Source: Ruminococcus sp.
GTDB taxonomy: Bacteria; Bacillota; Clostridia; Oscillospirales; Acutalibacteraceae
Assembly: GCA_022510945.1 (NCBI GenBank)
Contig: JAFLSK010000001.1
Span: 169,440 to 233,439 of the forward strand
Direction of reading: 5' to 3'
Length of the DNA stretch: 64,000 nt
Shown here: positions 16,295-26,041 of the stretch, one piece after another
Numbering within the stretch: the first letter of the stretch is position 1
How the letters are laid out: each line of letters opens with the position of its first letter
The notes under the pieces: model-generated
Seen by the model: the letters and a program-made list of their open reading frames with translations, nothing else
The model's database searches: none
Told to the model about the DNA's origin: nothing
Program-made: the position numbers and the translations under genes

Positions 16295-17641
16295 ATGATT
16301 TCTGACTTTATTATTATCAATAAAAAATCCAATACACCGCTATATCTGCAAATTTTTAACGATTTACGCAAGGCGATTGAAAACGGAAATCTAAAGGAAA
16401 ACGAGAGGATTCCGTCGGTAAGAAAGCTCTGTGCAGATCTTGAGGTTTCCAAAACAACTGTGGAAAACGCATATAATCTCCTTTGTGTTCAAGGTTATAT
16501 CGTAAATATTCCGCAGAAAGGTTATTTCGTTGAAAAAGGTTTAAAGTTAGAGAAATCAGACAAAAAGAAAACTTTCCTTACCGATAAGAAGAAAGTATAT
16601 AAATATGACTTTTCGGGCAAAGGCATAGATATTAAATGCAGCAACATAAAGGAATGGAGTAAATATGTCAAAGATATTCTCAACAAGGAATATCTCCTTA
16701 ACACATACAGCGAAAACCAAGGTGAAGAGGAACTTCGTGACGCTATAACAAAATATGCGTTTACCACGCGCGGGGTTAATGCTGAGAGCAAAAATATTAT
16801 AGTAGGCTCCGGCTCACAGACACTCATATACATTCTTTGCGGAATTTTAGGGCTCAACAAAACAGTAGCTATCGAGAAGAACACCTTTCCTCAGGCAGAG
16901 CAGGTGTTTAAAGATTTTAAATACAATATAAAATATACTGAGTCCGATAAAAAAGGAATCTCGATAGAATCATTGAACGAAATCAAGCCCGATATTCTTC
17001 TTCTTAACCCTAATTACAACAGCTTGAACGGCTCGGTGATGCCGATTAAAAGGAAAATAGAGATAATAAATTGGGCGAAAGAAAACTGCTGTATAATCAT
17101 TGAGGACGACTATAACGGCGAACTCAGGTACAAAACACATCCTACAGCTTGTATGCAAAGCAACGGTGTGGAACAGACGGTGTATATCGGCTCTTTTTCG
17201 AAAATTCTTCTACCGTCCGTGCGCATAAGTTATATGGCGTTGCCCGATATGTTGCTCGAAAAATACGAAAGCATTAAGGAAAACTACAACCAAACAACCT
17301 CCAAGGTTGAGCAGCTGGCGCTTGCCGAATACATAAAAAACGGTCGGCTCGAAAAACATCTTAGAAAATCGAGACGTTATTACAGAGAAAAAAGTGAATT
17401 TATGCATAGTTGCGTAAAAAAACATTTTAATAGTTTTGTATTTAACGAGACAGGTATGTATTTTGAGTTGAATGTTAATTGCAAAAATGTAGTGAAAAAA
17501 TGCAGACAAAACGACATAAACGTTATGAATACGTCAACAGACGAGGTGCTTAAGCTGAATATTTCTCAAATTAATAGTGAGCTTATAGAAAGCGGTATAG
17601 AACATCTTGCGAAAGTGATAAAAAAAGCGTGTGCTGAATGA
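16295..17641 (+). CDS. MocR/PdxR-type regulator (GntR HTH fused to aminotransferase domain)
   Basis: A 448-residue protein with a GntR winged-helix domain (about residues 1-80: TPLYLQIFNDLRKAIENG, IPSVRKLCADLEVSKTTVENAYNLL) and a fold-type I aminotransferase domain with the Schiff-base lysine in IGSFSKILLP near residue 300 and the PLP aspartate in IIEDDYNGELR. MocR proteins sense PLP or amino-acid adducts and control vitamin B6, GABA or amino-acid genes. No pdxST or gab genes are near; it is divergent from murD and convergent with lysA, so its target is unclear. The ATG at 16295 is chosen because GGGGTG precedes it by six bases. Confidence 0.9.
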   Translation: MISDFIIINKKSNTPLYLQIFNDLRKAIENGNLKENERIPSVRKLCADLEVSKTTVENAYNLLCVQGYIVNIPQKGYFVEKGLKLEKSDKKKTFLTDKKKVYKYDFSGKGIDIKCSNIKEWSKYVKDILNKEYLLNTYSENQGEEELRDAITKYAFTTRGVNAESKNIIVGSGSQTLIYILCGILGLNKTVAIEKNTFPQAEQVFKDFKYNIKYTESDKKGISIESLNEIKPDILLLNPNYNSLNGSVMPIKRKIEIINWAKENCCIIIEDDYNGELRYKTHPTACMQSNGVEQTVYIGSFSKILLPSVRISYMALPDMLLEKYESIKENYNQTTSKVEQLALAEYIKNGRLEKHLRKSRRYYREKSEFMHSCVKKHFNSFVFNETGMYFELNVNCKNVVKKCRQNDINVMNTSTDEVLKLNISQINSELIESGIEHLAKVIKKACAE

Positions 17642-17657
17642 ATGCACACGCTTTTTT
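17621..17657. terminator. Bidirectional terminator between MocR gene and lysA
   Basis: A perfect 14-bp stem AAAAAAGCGTGTGC / GCACACGCTTTTTT flanks a nine-base loop that contains the MocR stop codon. T-runs on both strands let it end both convergent transcripts. Confidence 0.92.
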
Positions 17658-17661
17658 ACTT

Positions 17662-18933
17662 TTAAAGATTAAATTCAGAGAAATCGAAGGTTGCAAAGTA
17701 GTCCTTAGGAGTCTCTGCTCGGCGGATAAGCTGATGTGAACCATCTTCTTTAAACATAACCTCCGCGCTTCTGAGCTTTCCGTTGTAGTTATAGCCCATC
17801 GAAAATCCGTGAGCACCTGCGTCATGGATATAAATTATATCGCCCAAATCTATCTTTGGGAGCATTCTGTCAATTGCGAACTTGTCGTTATTCTCGCAAA
17901 GTCCTCCTGTGACATCATATTTGTGGTCGCACGGCTCGTTTTCCTTTCCTAAAACGGTGATGTGATGATATGAGCCGTACATCGCGGGACGCATCAGATT
18001 TGCCGCACAAGCGTCGAGGCCGATGTATTCCTTGTAGATATGCTTTTCGTGAATTGCCTCAGCGACAAGAGCGCCGTAAGGAGCGAGCATATATCTGCCA
18101 AGTTCGGTGTAAATTTCAACATCTCCCATTCCCTCGGGAACAAGGATTTCTTCAAACTTCTTGCGCACTCCCTCGCCGATTAATGCAATATCATTCTTCG
18201 GTTCTTCGGGCTTATAGTCAACACCTACGCCACCGGAGAGGTTGATGAACTTAATGTGAACGCCTGTTTTTTTGCTGAGGCGAACGGCAAGCTCAAAAAG
18301 AATTCCAGCAAGTTCGGGATAATAACCGTTAGATACTGTATTTGACGCTAAAAACGCGTGGATACCGAACTCCTCGGCGCCTGCTTCTTTGAGTTCAATA
18401 AACGCTTTCTCCATTTGCTCCTCGGTCATACCGTACTTGGAGTCACCCGGAGTGTCCATAACCTGAACCTTGTCCTCACTGTCTGCCATCTGGAAAACTC
18501 CGCCTGGATTATAGCGGCAGCAAATCGTCTTGGGAACGCCGCAAACCTTTTTTATAAACTCAACATGAGTGTAGTCGTCAAGGTTAATGTATGCGCCAAG
18601 CTCGTATGCTTTCTGCATATCCTCAACCGGAGTTACATTGGAACTGAACATTATATCTTCTCCTGTAATTCCGCAGGATTCACACAACATAAGCTCGGTG
18701 TAGGACGAACAGTCCATTCCGCAGCCTTCCTCTTTAAGAACCTTCATAATATAAGGGTTGGGCGTAGCCTTAACTGCAAAATACTCTTTATAGCCCTTGT
18801 TCCAGTTGAAAGCTTTATAGAGTGCGCGTGCGTTCTCGCGTATACCCTTTTCGTCGTAAATGTGAAAAGGCGTGGGAATGTCTTTAATAATATTCTTAGC
18901 CTGTTCTAAAGTGATAAATGGTTTCTTTTCCAT
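17662..18933 (-). CDS. lysA: Diaminopimelate decarboxylase
   Basis: A 423-residue fold-type III PLP decarboxylase making L-lysine from meso-diaminopimelate. Seen: the PLP lysine K55 in YFAVKATPNP, the phosphate-binding NLSGGVGVDY segment, and the partner-subunit C-E pair in GGLCENND. The protein fits LysA better than ornithine or arginine decarboxylases, though carboxynorspermidine decarboxylase relatives share the fold. It is the last gene of the tig-clpP-clpX-lon-engB operon; its start overlaps the engB stop (TAATG). Lysine or DAP supply is thus tied to a proteostasis operon. Confidence 0.88.
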   Translation of the reverse strand: MEKKPFITLEQAKNIIKDIPTPFHIYDEKGIRENARALYKAFNWNKGYKEYFAVKATPNPYIMKVLKEEGCGMDCSSYTELMLCESCGITGEDIMFSSNVTPVEDMQKAYELGAYINLDDYTHVEFIKKVCGVPKTICCRYNPGGVFQMADSEDKVQVMDTPGDSKYGMTEEQMEKAFIELKEAGAEEFGIHAFLASNTVSNGYYPELAGILFELAVRLSKKTGVHIKFINLSGGVGVDYKPEEPKNDIALIGEGVRKKFEEILVPEGMGDVEIYTELGRYMLAPYGALVAEAIHEKHIYKEYIGLDACAANLMRPAMYGSYHHITVLGKENEPCDHKYDVTGGLCENNDKFAIDRMLPKIDLGDIIYIHDAGAHGFSMGYNYNGKLRSAEVMFKEDGSHQLIRRAETPKDYFATFDFSEFNL

Positions 18934-19532
18934 TAGATTTCCTCCTCAAAACCCTCTATATATTCCTCGATAACCTCTTTAACATCGGTGAGTCCCTGTC
19001 CGTTTACGGCAGAGAAAGGAATCAACTCAATGTCTTCGTAATTCTGGAGCTCGTCCATAACCTCGTCCATACGTTTTTCATACGCTGTTTTCTTAAGCTT
19101 GTCCGTTTTGGTGAGAACAATAACGAACGGCGCGTTGCAGTTATAAAGAAAATCAAGCATATCATAGTCGTCTTTTGTCGGTTTATGGCGAATATCTATA
19201 ATCTGAATTATAAGCGCTATATTTCTGTCAGCAGAGAGGTATCCCTCGACAAGGTCAGCCCAGCGGGCTTTTTCAGCCTTAGAAACCTTTGCGTAGCCAT
19301 ATCCCGGCAGGTCAACAAGCTTAAATTCTTCAGCGTTATAGAAATTAATCGTAGCAGTTTTTCCCGGTTGTGAACTAACGCGAGCGAGGTTCTTGCGCTG
19401 CACAAGCTTATTTATAAGCGAGCTCTTCCCCACATTTGAATGTCCCGAAAAAACAATTTCGGGCTTATTTTTCTCGGGCAGCTGAGCGACTGTTCCCGCG
19501 GCAAGTTCAAATTCTACTTTATTAAAATTCAT
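18933..19532 (-). CDS. engB: Ribosome biogenesis GTPase EngB (YsxC/YihA)
   Basis: A 199-residue Era/Obg-type GTPase needed for late 50S assembly. Seen: G1 GHSNVGKSS (residues 30-38), the switch I threonine in PGKTATINFY, G3 DLPGYG (75-80), and G4 TKTDKLKK. The ATG at 19532 is preferred over a GTG at 19541, because the TAGGTGAG SD overlaps the lon stop and lies at the right distance only from the ATG. It sits between lon and lysA, matching the lon-ysxC order of B. subtilis. Confidence 0.95.
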   Translation of the reverse strand: MNFNKVEFELAAGTVAQLPEKNKPEIVFSGHSNVGKSSLINKLVQRKNLARVSSQPGKTATINFYNAEEFKLVDLPGYGYAKVSKAEKARWADLVEGYLSADRNIALIIQIIDIRHKPTKDDYDMLDFLYNCNAPFVIVLTKTDKLKKTAYEKRMDEVMDELQNYEDIELIPFSAVNGQGLTDVKEVIEEYIEGFEEEI

Positions 19533-19541
19533 AGCACTCAC

Positions 19542-21935
19542 CTACTGTCTCACGCTTGACGCGCTTGATGTAGAAACGCTTGGAACGATAACTGAATCGT
19601 CGTTATCTTTTGCGATGATTGGCTCGACCGTAGCATTTAATAACACATCAGTAAAATCATCAGCGGGTATAAAATTGATAGCTTCCTTTACAACCGGGTC
19701 AATTTCCTCTAAATCAGGAAGATTGTCCTTTGGGATAAAGACAGTTTTGACGCCCGCCTTATAGGCAGCCATAGATTTCTCTTTTAGCCCGCCTATGGGA
19801 AGAACTTTACCTCTTAGGGTAATTTCACCTGTCATAGCAATATCACGTCTTACGGGACGCATAGAAAGCGCGGAATAGATAGCCGTAGCCATAGTGACGC
19901 CCGCGGACGGACCGTCCTTCGGTACTGCGCCCTCAGGTGCATGGATATGAATGTCCTTATTTTTATAAAAATAACCGTCAATACCGAGCATATCGCTGTG
20001 AGAGCGAATGCATGTAATCGCAGCTTTTGCACTCTCCTGCATAACGTCGCCGAGCGAACCCGTGAGGGTAATTTTGCCGTCGCCGGGCATAATCGCAACT
20101 TCTATCGGGAGCAATGTTCCTCCGACTGAAGTCCACGCAAGGCCATTAACAATACCGATTTCATCCTTTTCGGATAGCTTGTCAGCAGTGAATTTCTTAA
20201 CACCGAGATAATCTGCGATATTTTTTTCGGTTATTTTCTCTGACTTAATCTCATCATTCAGATACTTTACGGCAAATTTGCGCATTATCTTCGCTATTTC
20301 CTGCTCTAAACGACGGACACCCGCCTCTTTGGTATAGGAGTCGATTATCGAATAAAGTCCTGATTGCGTGAATTTTATCACCCTACCGTCGAGTCCGTTG
20401 GCTTTTATCTGCTTAGGCACAAGGTGCTTTTTAGCGATATTGAACTTTTCCTCGCGCGTATAGCTTTCAATATTGATAATTTCCATTCTGTCGTAAAGCG
20501 GCGCGGGAATCTGAGACGCGTCGTTCGCGGTAGTGATAAACATCACCTTTGATAAATCGAACGGAATGTCTATATAATGATCGACAAATTTGTTGTTCTG
20601 CTCTGCATCAAGTACTTCTAAAAGCGCGGACGAAGGGTCGCCCTTGTAGTCGGAGCCAAGCTTGTCTATCTCGTCAAGAATCAGCAGAGGATTATTGCTG
20701 CCTGCTGTCTTGATAGCGTTCATAATTCTACCCGGCATAGCGCCGATATATGTGCGCCTATGTCCTCGTATTTCCGCCTCGTCGTGCACGCCGCCGAGCG
20801 CGATTCGGGAGGAATTCCTACCGATTGCAGCAGCTACAGACTGGGCTATCGAGGTTTTGCCGACTCCCGGAGGTCCTACTAGACATATAATCTGTCCCTT
20901 GATATCCTCGTTTAGCTTTCTGACGGCAAGCTGCTCGATTATCCTCTCCTTGACCTTCTTAAGTCCATAGTGATTCTTGTCGAGCTTTGCGCTTACCTGT
21001 TTAAGGTTGATTTTATCCTTAGTGGAAGTATTCCACGGCAAATCAAGAACAGTTTCGAGATATGTGCGTATTACGGAAATCTCGTGACTGCCGAAAGGCA
21101 TTTTTGCAAGCTTATTACATTCCTTGAGCAGAATTTTTTCCGATTCTTTTGGTAATTTCAGCGCTCTTATTTTCTCAGCAAATTCGTCAGCGTCGCTTGA
21201 CGGGTTATCCGATTCGCCGAGCTCGTCTTCTATAACGTTTTTCTGTTCTCTTAAAAAGTACTCACGCTGAGCTTTATCTATGCGCTCGCGCGCCTTTTCG
21301 CTGATATGTTCCTCGATTTCGAGTATGTAAATCTCTTCATTAAGAATATCAATTAACGTTTCGAGACGTTCACATGGGTCAGCTATGTTGAGAATCAGCT
21401 GCTTGTCCTCAAAATTCGGTAGAATATTGCCCGCGATAAAATCAGCAAGTTCCCCGGCGCTTTTGCACATTCCGATTCTGAACATTACGTCTGAGGAGGG
21501 TTTCGGAATAAACTTAGAATACTCCTCGAACAGGGACTTTGTATGTCTTACAAGAGCTATTTCGCGAGAGGTCTGAGGTCCGTCAATCTCGGTTTTAGTC
21601 TTAACTTTTGCGAGAATACAGTCGTTTCCTTCCTCGAAGTCCGTAATCATACCTCTGCACTGACCGTCGACAATAATTCTTGTCACGTCATCGGGCTGTT
21701 TCATAACCTGTACAATCTTAGCAACAACGCCTACATTGTACAAATCAGCGACCTTAGCATCCCTTATAGCGGGATTTTTCTGCGCTACAAGGAAAACTCG
21801 CTGGTCTCTGCCCATTGCATATTTAATTGCGTTTTTTGATTGAGTCCTACCGACGTCAAAGTGAAACAGCGTTTTCGGGAAAACTACGAGACCTCTGAGC
21901 GGCAGAACGGGTAATTCTAATACCTTATTATCCAT
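19542..21935 (-). CDS. lon: ATP-dependent protease La (Lon)
   Basis: A 797-residue LonA protease that degrades misfolded and regulatory proteins in the cytoplasm. Seen: the N-terminal LON substrate domain (LPVLPLRGLVVFPKT), Walker A GPPGVGKTS near residue 355, Walker B LILDEIDKLG, and the Ser-Lys dyad with serine in DGPSAGVTMA near residue 676 and lysine in LPIGGLKEKSMAAYKAG near 719. It is of usual length for LonA. It follows clpX after a 74-bp gap that holds a long hairpin and precedes engB. Confidence 0.97.
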   Translation of the reverse strand: MDNKVLELPVLPLRGLVVFPKTLFHFDVGRTQSKNAIKYAMGRDQRVFLVAQKNPAIRDAKVADLYNVGVVAKIVQVMKQPDDVTRIIVDGQCRGMITDFEEGNDCILAKVKTKTEIDGPQTSREIALVRHTKSLFEEYSKFIPKPSSDVMFRIGMCKSAGELADFIAGNILPNFEDKQLILNIADPCERLETLIDILNEEIYILEIEEHISEKARERIDKAQREYFLREQKNVIEDELGESDNPSSDADEFAEKIRALKLPKESEKILLKECNKLAKMPFGSHEISVIRTYLETVLDLPWNTSTKDKINLKQVSAKLDKNHYGLKKVKERIIEQLAVRKLNEDIKGQIICLVGPPGVGKTSIAQSVAAAIGRNSSRIALGGVHDEAEIRGHRRTYIGAMPGRIMNAIKTAGSNNPLLILDEIDKLGSDYKGDPSSALLEVLDAEQNNKFVDHYIDIPFDLSKVMFITTANDASQIPAPLYDRMEIINIESYTREEKFNIAKKHLVPKQIKANGLDGRVIKFTQSGLYSIIDSYTKEAGVRRLEQEIAKIMRKFAVKYLNDEIKSEKITEKNIADYLGVKKFTADKLSEKDEIGIVNGLAWTSVGGTLLPIEVAIMPGDGKITLTGSLGDVMQESAKAAITCIRSHSDMLGIDGYFYKNKDIHIHAPEGAVPKDGPSAGVTMATAIYSALSMRPVRRDIAMTGEITLRGKVLPIGGLKEKSMAAYKAGVKTVFIPKDNLPDLEEIDPVVKEAINFIPADDFTDVLLNATVEPIIAKDNDDSVIVPSVSTSSASSVRQ

Positions 21936-21956
21936 TTTTCTCCTTAAAATCCAAAA

Positions 21957-21995
21957 GCTGTAGTGTAAAATTCGCCATCGAATTTACAATACAGC
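21957..21995 (-). terminator. Hairpin (terminator or attenuator) between clpX and lon
   Basis: On the minus strand GCTGTAttGTAAATTCG pairs with CGAATTTTACactACAGC around an ATGG loop, with small internal mismatches, followed by TTTTGGATTTT. It may reduce readthrough from clpX into lon or stabilise the processed 3' end. The tail is interrupted, so termination is probably partial. Confidence 0.5.
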
Positions 21996-22009
21996 ATAAG
22001 GACTGTGTA

Positions 22010-23317
22010 TTACGAAACCTCTTCGGCTTCGATTACTTTTGATTTATTAAGTGAAATCCCTTTTTTCTTTTTATTGACCTTACGAGATATTATAGGTTCG
22101 CATTTCTTATCAACGACATCGCCGTTAATTGTAACCTCGGTTATAGTCTCATCGGACGGGACCTCAAACATAAGGTCGTTTAAGATACCCTCCATAATAC
22201 CTCTAAGTCCGCGTGCGCCGGTTTTTTGCTCCTTTGCAAGTTCGGCGATTCTTTGCAGTGCGTCTTCGGTAAAGCTGAGTTCAACTCCGTCGAGTGCGAA
22301 AAGCTTTTCGTACTGCTTAGAAAGGGAATTTTTCGGCTCTGTGAGGATTCTCACGAGCGCTTCAATATCAAGGCCGTTGAGTGCTGTTATAACAGGAATA
22401 CGGCCTACAAGCTCAGGAATAATTCCGAATTTAACGAGGTCGTGAGCCGTAACATCGTTCATCCAGCCTTCCTCATCGAGTACTGCCTTCTCCTGAACAT
22501 TTGCGCCAAAACCGACAAGAGACGCGCCTTTGCGTTTCTCGACGATTTTCTCAAGTCCGTCAAATGCACCGCCGCAGATAAAGAGGATATCCTTGGTGTT
22601 AATCTGTAAAAATTCCGCCTGTGGGTGCTTTCTGCCGCCCTGTGGAGGTACATTCGAAACTGTACCCTCAAGAATTTTGAGAAGTGCCTGCTGTACGCCC
22701 TCGCCGCTAACGTCACGGGTAATTGACGGATTCTCGGATTTTCTTGCAATTTTATCAATTTCATCGATATAAATAATGCCCTTTTCAGCCTTATCAATAT
22801 CAAAATCAGCAGCCTGAATAAGCTTTAGAAGGATATTTTCAACATCCTCGCCGACATATCCCGCTTCGGTGATTGTCGTGGCGTCTGCAATCGCAAAAGG
22901 TACGTCGAGCGCCTTAGCGAGAGTCTGAGCGAGCAGAGTTTTACCTACGCCTGTGGGGCCTAACAGAAGAACGTTGCTTTTTGCGAATTCAACATCGTCA
23001 TCCTTGCTGAAAACGCGCTTGTAGTGGTTATAAACAGCCACGCTGAGCGCCTTTTTCGCAGCATCCTGTCCGATAACATATTCGTCAAGCACTTGCTTTA
23101 TTTCAACTGGCTTTAAAAGCTTGGGAATTTCTATACTGCTTTCGGATTTATTGTCAAACTCGTCAAAGTTCTCGTCCATATCGTCGAGAAGATTTGCACA
23201 CAAGTCAACGCACTGATCGCAGATATATACTCCGTTTCCCTTAATAAGCCTGCCGACATACTCCTGCGGTTTGCCGCAGAAGGAGCAATATATATTGTCG
23301 TCCATATTGTTAGGCAT
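22010..23317 (-). CDS. clpX: ATP-dependent Clp protease ATP-binding subunit ClpX
   Basis: A 435-residue AAA+ unfoldase that feeds substrates to ClpP. Seen: the N-terminal zinc-binding domain with C11-x2-C14 and C33-x2-C36, Walker A GPTGVGKT at residues 120-127, Walker [12 protein letters not shown] near 187, the pore loop region GYVGEDVE, an IGF-type loop (VGFGANVQ) and sensor [12 protein letters not shown]. The start ATG at 23317 has a GAGGAAAACTT site. It is 13 bp behind clpP in the conserved tig-clpP-clpX-lon order. Confidence 0.97.
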   Translation of the reverse strand: MPNNMDDNIYCSFCGKPQEYVGRLIKGNGVYICDQCVDLCANLLDDMDENFDEFDNKSESSIEIPKLLKPVEIKQVLDEYVIGQDAAKKALSVAVYNHYKRVFSKDDDVEFAKSNVLLLGPTGVGKTLLAQTLAKALDVPFAIADATTITEAGYVGEDVENILLKLIQAADFDIDKAEKGIIYIDEIDKIARKSENPSITRDVSGEGVQQALLKILEGTVSNVPPQGGRKHPQAEFLQINTKDILFICGGAFDGLEKIVEKRKGASLVGFGANVQEKAVLDEEGWMNDVTAHDLVKFGIIPELVGRIPVITALNGLDIEALVRILTEPKNSLSKQYEKLFALDGVELSFTEDALQRIAELAKEQKTGARGLRGIMEGILNDLMFEVPSDETITEVTINGDVVDKKCEPIISRKVNKKKKGISLNKSKVIEAEEVS

Positions 23318-23330
23318 AAGTTTTCCTCAC

Positions 23331-23912
23331 TTATCTTTTCTCAAAAACCTTATCAATCAGACCGTACTCTAACGCCTGCTGAGCGGTCATAAAATTATCT
23401 CTGTTCGTATCTCTCGCGATAACGTCCACAGGCTGGCCTGTGTTTTTCGCGAGAATTTCGTTTAATCTCTTCTTGATATCAAGAATGTGCTTTGTATGGA
23501 TTTCCATATCCGTAGCCTGACCCTGTGCACCGCCTGAGGGCTGGTGAATCATAATATCGGCGTTCGGAAGAGCATATCTCTTGCCCTTAGCGCCTGCTGC
23601 GAGCAGGAACGCACCCATACTTGCCGCCATACCCATACAGATGGTGGATACGTCGCACTTGATATAATTCATTGTATCATAAATCGCGAAACCATCAGTA
23701 ACAGAGCCGCCGGGGCTGTTGATGTAGAGGCTGATGTCCTTAGTGGGGTCCTGTGCCTCTAAGTAGAGAAGCTGAGCAACAACAACACTCGCGCTTGCAC
23801 TGTTAACTTCCTCGTTAAGCATAATAATTCTGTCGTTTAAAAGACGGGAATATATGTCGTACGAGCGTTCGCCGCGATTTGTCTGTTCAATTACATAAGG
23901 TACTAATGCCAT
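23331..23912 (-). CDS. clpP: ATP-dependent Clp protease proteolytic subunit
   Basis: A 193-residue serine protease subunit that forms the ClpP barrel. Seen: catalytic serine in GMAASMGA (S98), histidine in MIHQPSGG (H123) and aspartate in ARDTNRDN (D168), with the nearby [10 protein letters not shown] substrate-binding loop. The ATG at 23912 ([10 protein letters not shown]) is chosen over the GTG three codons upstream because AAAGGGTG is then at SD distance. Only one ClpP is encoded here. It lies in the tig operon between the trigger factor gene and clpX. Confidence 0.97.
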   Translation of the reverse strand: MALVPYVIEQTNRGERSYDIYSRLLNDRIIMLNEEVNSASASVVVAQLLYLEAQDPTKDISLYINSPGGSVTDGFAIYDTMNYIKCDVSTICMGMAASMGAFLLAAGAKGKRYALPNADIMIHQPSGGAQGQATDMEIHTKHILDIKKRLNEILAKNTGQPVDVIARDTNRDNFMTAQQALEYGLIDKVFEKR

Positions 23913-23965
23913 AATAGTCACCCTTTCTTGTATTAATGATTGGCAATATTTTAAATATTATACAA

Positions 23966-25243
23966 TCACTTAGTCTTTGCGCTGTCGCGGACAAGCTGCA
24001 TAGCCTTGTCAACCTTGAGGTCCTGAGCCAAAGCTTCCTCGGCGATGAAGTTCTTAACCTCTTCGCTCTTCATATTGTATGCCTCAGCGAGTCTGTTGTA
24101 TTCCTCTTCAACAGCAGCAGAGTCTACCTCGATAGATTCCTGACGTACGATAGCCTCTAAAACTAATCTGAGCTTAACTCTCTTTTCAGCCTGCGGCTTG
24201 TATGTTGCCTCTAAAACACCTCTGTCCATACCTGTGTACTGGCAGTATGTGTCGAGGTTCATACCCTGTGAACGAAGCTGCATATCAAACTGGTTAATCA
24301 TATCGTTAACCTCGTTAGTGTACATAGCCTCGGGGATTTCCTCTGTTGCGAGTTCTACAAGCTTATCGGTGAGCTGATTATCGAAATCCTTCTCAGCCTC
24401 TTCCTCAAGACGCTTAGCAACCTTCTCCTTGAGTTCTTCCTTGTACTCTTCGAGAGTATCCTTCTCGGAAACATCCTTTACGAACTCGTCGTCAACCTCG
24501 GGAAGTTCCTTAGTCTTTATCTCGTGAAGCTTAATCTTGAACTGAGCAGCCTTGCCTGCAAGGTTCTCGGCATTGTAGTCCTCGGGGAATGTTACGTCGA
24601 TAGTAAACTCCTCGCCTGTCTCGTGACCTACGATAGCCTCCTCAAAACCGGGGATAAAGTTGCCGTCGCCGAGTCTTAAGTTATAGTTCTCAGCCTTTCC
24701 GCCCTCAAAAGCCTCGCCGTCAACGAAGCCCTCGAAGTCGATTACAGCTGTGTCGCCGTTCTGTGCAGCTCTGTCCTCTACAGTAACCATTCTGCCGTTT
24801 CTTTCTCTTACAGCCTGGAGCTCTTCGTCAACCTGCTCGTCGGTAACCTCGGTTGACTTTTTCTCAACCTCGATACCCTTGTAGCCGTCTACAGTAAGCT
24901 CGGGAGCAACTACAACTGTAGCTGTGAATGAGTAACCGTCGTCGGAAACCTCTTTGATGTCGATATCCTCAACAGCAACAACGTTGAGCTTGGCCTCAGC
25001 AGCAGCCTCGCCGAGAGCAGCGGGATATGTATCCTGAATAGCGTCATCATAGAATACGCCCTTGCCGTACATTCTCTCGATGATGTGCTTGGGAGCCTTG
25101 CCCTTTCTGAAGCCGGGAATGTTGATAGTTTTAACCTGCTTTTTGTAAGCTTTTGTTGTAGCGGCTGTGAAAGTTTCCTTATCAACAGCTACCTCAAGTT
25201 CAAATTTGTTAGCATCTTCAAGCTTTGTAGAATTATTTAACAT
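23966..25243 (-). CDS. tig: Trigger factor (ribosome-associated chaperone/PPIase)
   Basis: A 425-residue chaperone that binds nascent chains at the ribosome exit. Seen: the ribosome-binding signature PGFRKGKAPK near residue 44, the FKBP-type PPIase domain (about residues 150-245: NGDTAVIDFEGFVDGEAFEGG, FIPGFEEAIVG), and a long helical C-terminal domain. Length is usual. It is the first gene of the tig-clpP-clpX-lon-engB-lysA operon, with a strong promoter and a GGAGG site. Confidence 0.97.
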   Translation of the reverse strand: MLNNSTKLEDANKFELEVAVDKETFTAATTKAYKKQVKTINIPGFRKGKAPKHIIERMYGKGVFYDDAIQDTYPAALGEAAAEAKLNVVAVEDIDIKEVSDDGYSFTATVVVAPELTVDGYKGIEVEKKSTEVTDEQVDEELQAVRERNGRMVTVEDRAAQNGDTAVIDFEGFVDGEAFEGGKAENYNLRLGDGNFIPGFEEAIVGHETGEEFTIDVTFPEDYNAENLAGKAAQFKIKLHEIKTKELPEVDDEFVKDVSEKDTLEEYKEELKEKVAKRLEEEAEKDFDNQLTDKLVELATEEIPEAMYTNEVNDMINQFDMQLRSQGMNLDTYCQYTGMDRGVLEATYKPQAEKRVKLRLVLEAIVRQESIEVDSAAVEEEYNRLAEAYNMKSEEVKNFIAEEALAQDLKVDKAMQLVRDSAKTK

Positions 25244-25301
25244 TTTAACTCCTCCATAAAATTTTCTGAAATTATTCTTTAAAACCCATTAAACAAGGGA
25301 T

Positions 25302-25330
25302 ATTATAGCATTTTTTAAAGATTTTGGCAA
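25302..25330 (-). promoter_or_regulatory. Sigma-A promoter of the tig operon
   Basis: TTGCCA (25325-25330), 17-bp spacer, TATAAT (25302-25307) on the minus strand, giving a leader of about 50 nt before tig. No CIRCE (HrcA) or CtsR-type repeat is visible around it. Confidence 0.8.
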
Positions 25331-25351
25331 TATATATTTCACAATATTTGA

Positions 25352-26041
25352 CTATCGTACGAGTACAGGCATAAACGACACAGCATCGCAGGAAATCAGC
25401 CTGAACTGTATTCCGTTGTACTCGCCGTTAAATGCGCCGTTTATCATATTTTTACCGTGAATATGACCGTAGTAGCATTTCTTGACATTATATTCTGTCA
25501 GAATATCTATGATGTCAGTGCAAACTACATTTCCGTAGAGCGGCGGATAGTGAAGAAACACAACGGGCTCCTTGTCGCTTTCTTTCGCAGAGTCTAACGA
25601 CATCCTAAGCCTTCCGCACTCACGTTTGAGTATCTGTATATCCTCGTCTGCCGTTGAATCAAGAACCCAGCCTCTCGTGCCGCAAATCGCGTAATTATCG
25701 GCTTCGTAGCTGTTATTGAAAAGAATCTTGATAGTATCAAAACCAAATTCGTCGAGAGTGCGGTTGATTTTACTGTAGGTATCCCACCAATAATCGTGGT
25801 TACCCTTTAGCAGGATTTTATTTCCGGGCAGTGAGTTAATGTACTCAAAATCTTTATATGTTTCGGAGAGCTTCATTGCCCAGGAAATATCGCCCGCGAT
25901 AACTACGGTGTCGTTGTCGGTGATTAGCTTATTCCAGTTATCCGTAAGGCGCTGCATATAATTATCCCAGCCCTTAAAGATATCCATAGGCTTGTCTTCA
26001 CCGAGAGAAAGATGTAAGTCCGCAATCGTAAAAAGGGACAT
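25352..26041 (-). CDS. Metallophosphoesterase family protein
   Basis: A 229-residue calcineurin-like phosphoesterase. Seen: metal motifs D-x-H (IADLHLS), GDISWAMKL, GNHDYWW, then HYPPLYG and GHIHGKN, in canonical order. These bind two metal ions and hydrolyse a phosphoester. The family in Firmicutes is annotated only as a phosphohydrolase; the physiological substrate is unknown. It is joined to thrC by a one-base stop/start overlap, which may reflect cotranscription only. Confidence 0.9.
   Translation of the reverse strand: MSLFTIADLHLSLGEDKPMDIFKGWDNYMQRLTDNWNKLITDNDTVVIAGDISWAMKLSETYKDFEYINSLPGNKILLKGNHDYWWDTYSKINRTLDEFGFDTIKILFNNSYEADNYAICGTRGWVLDSTADEDIQILKRECGRLRMSLDSAKESDKEPVVFLHYPPLYGNVVCTDIIDILTEYNVKKCYYGHIHGKNMINGAFNGEYNGIQFRLISCDAVSFMPVLVR

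Noticed and set aside
25244-25351. CIRCE or CtsR heat-shock operator before tig
   Set aside because: Neither the 9-bp CIRCE inverted repeat nor a tandem heptad CtsR box is present.
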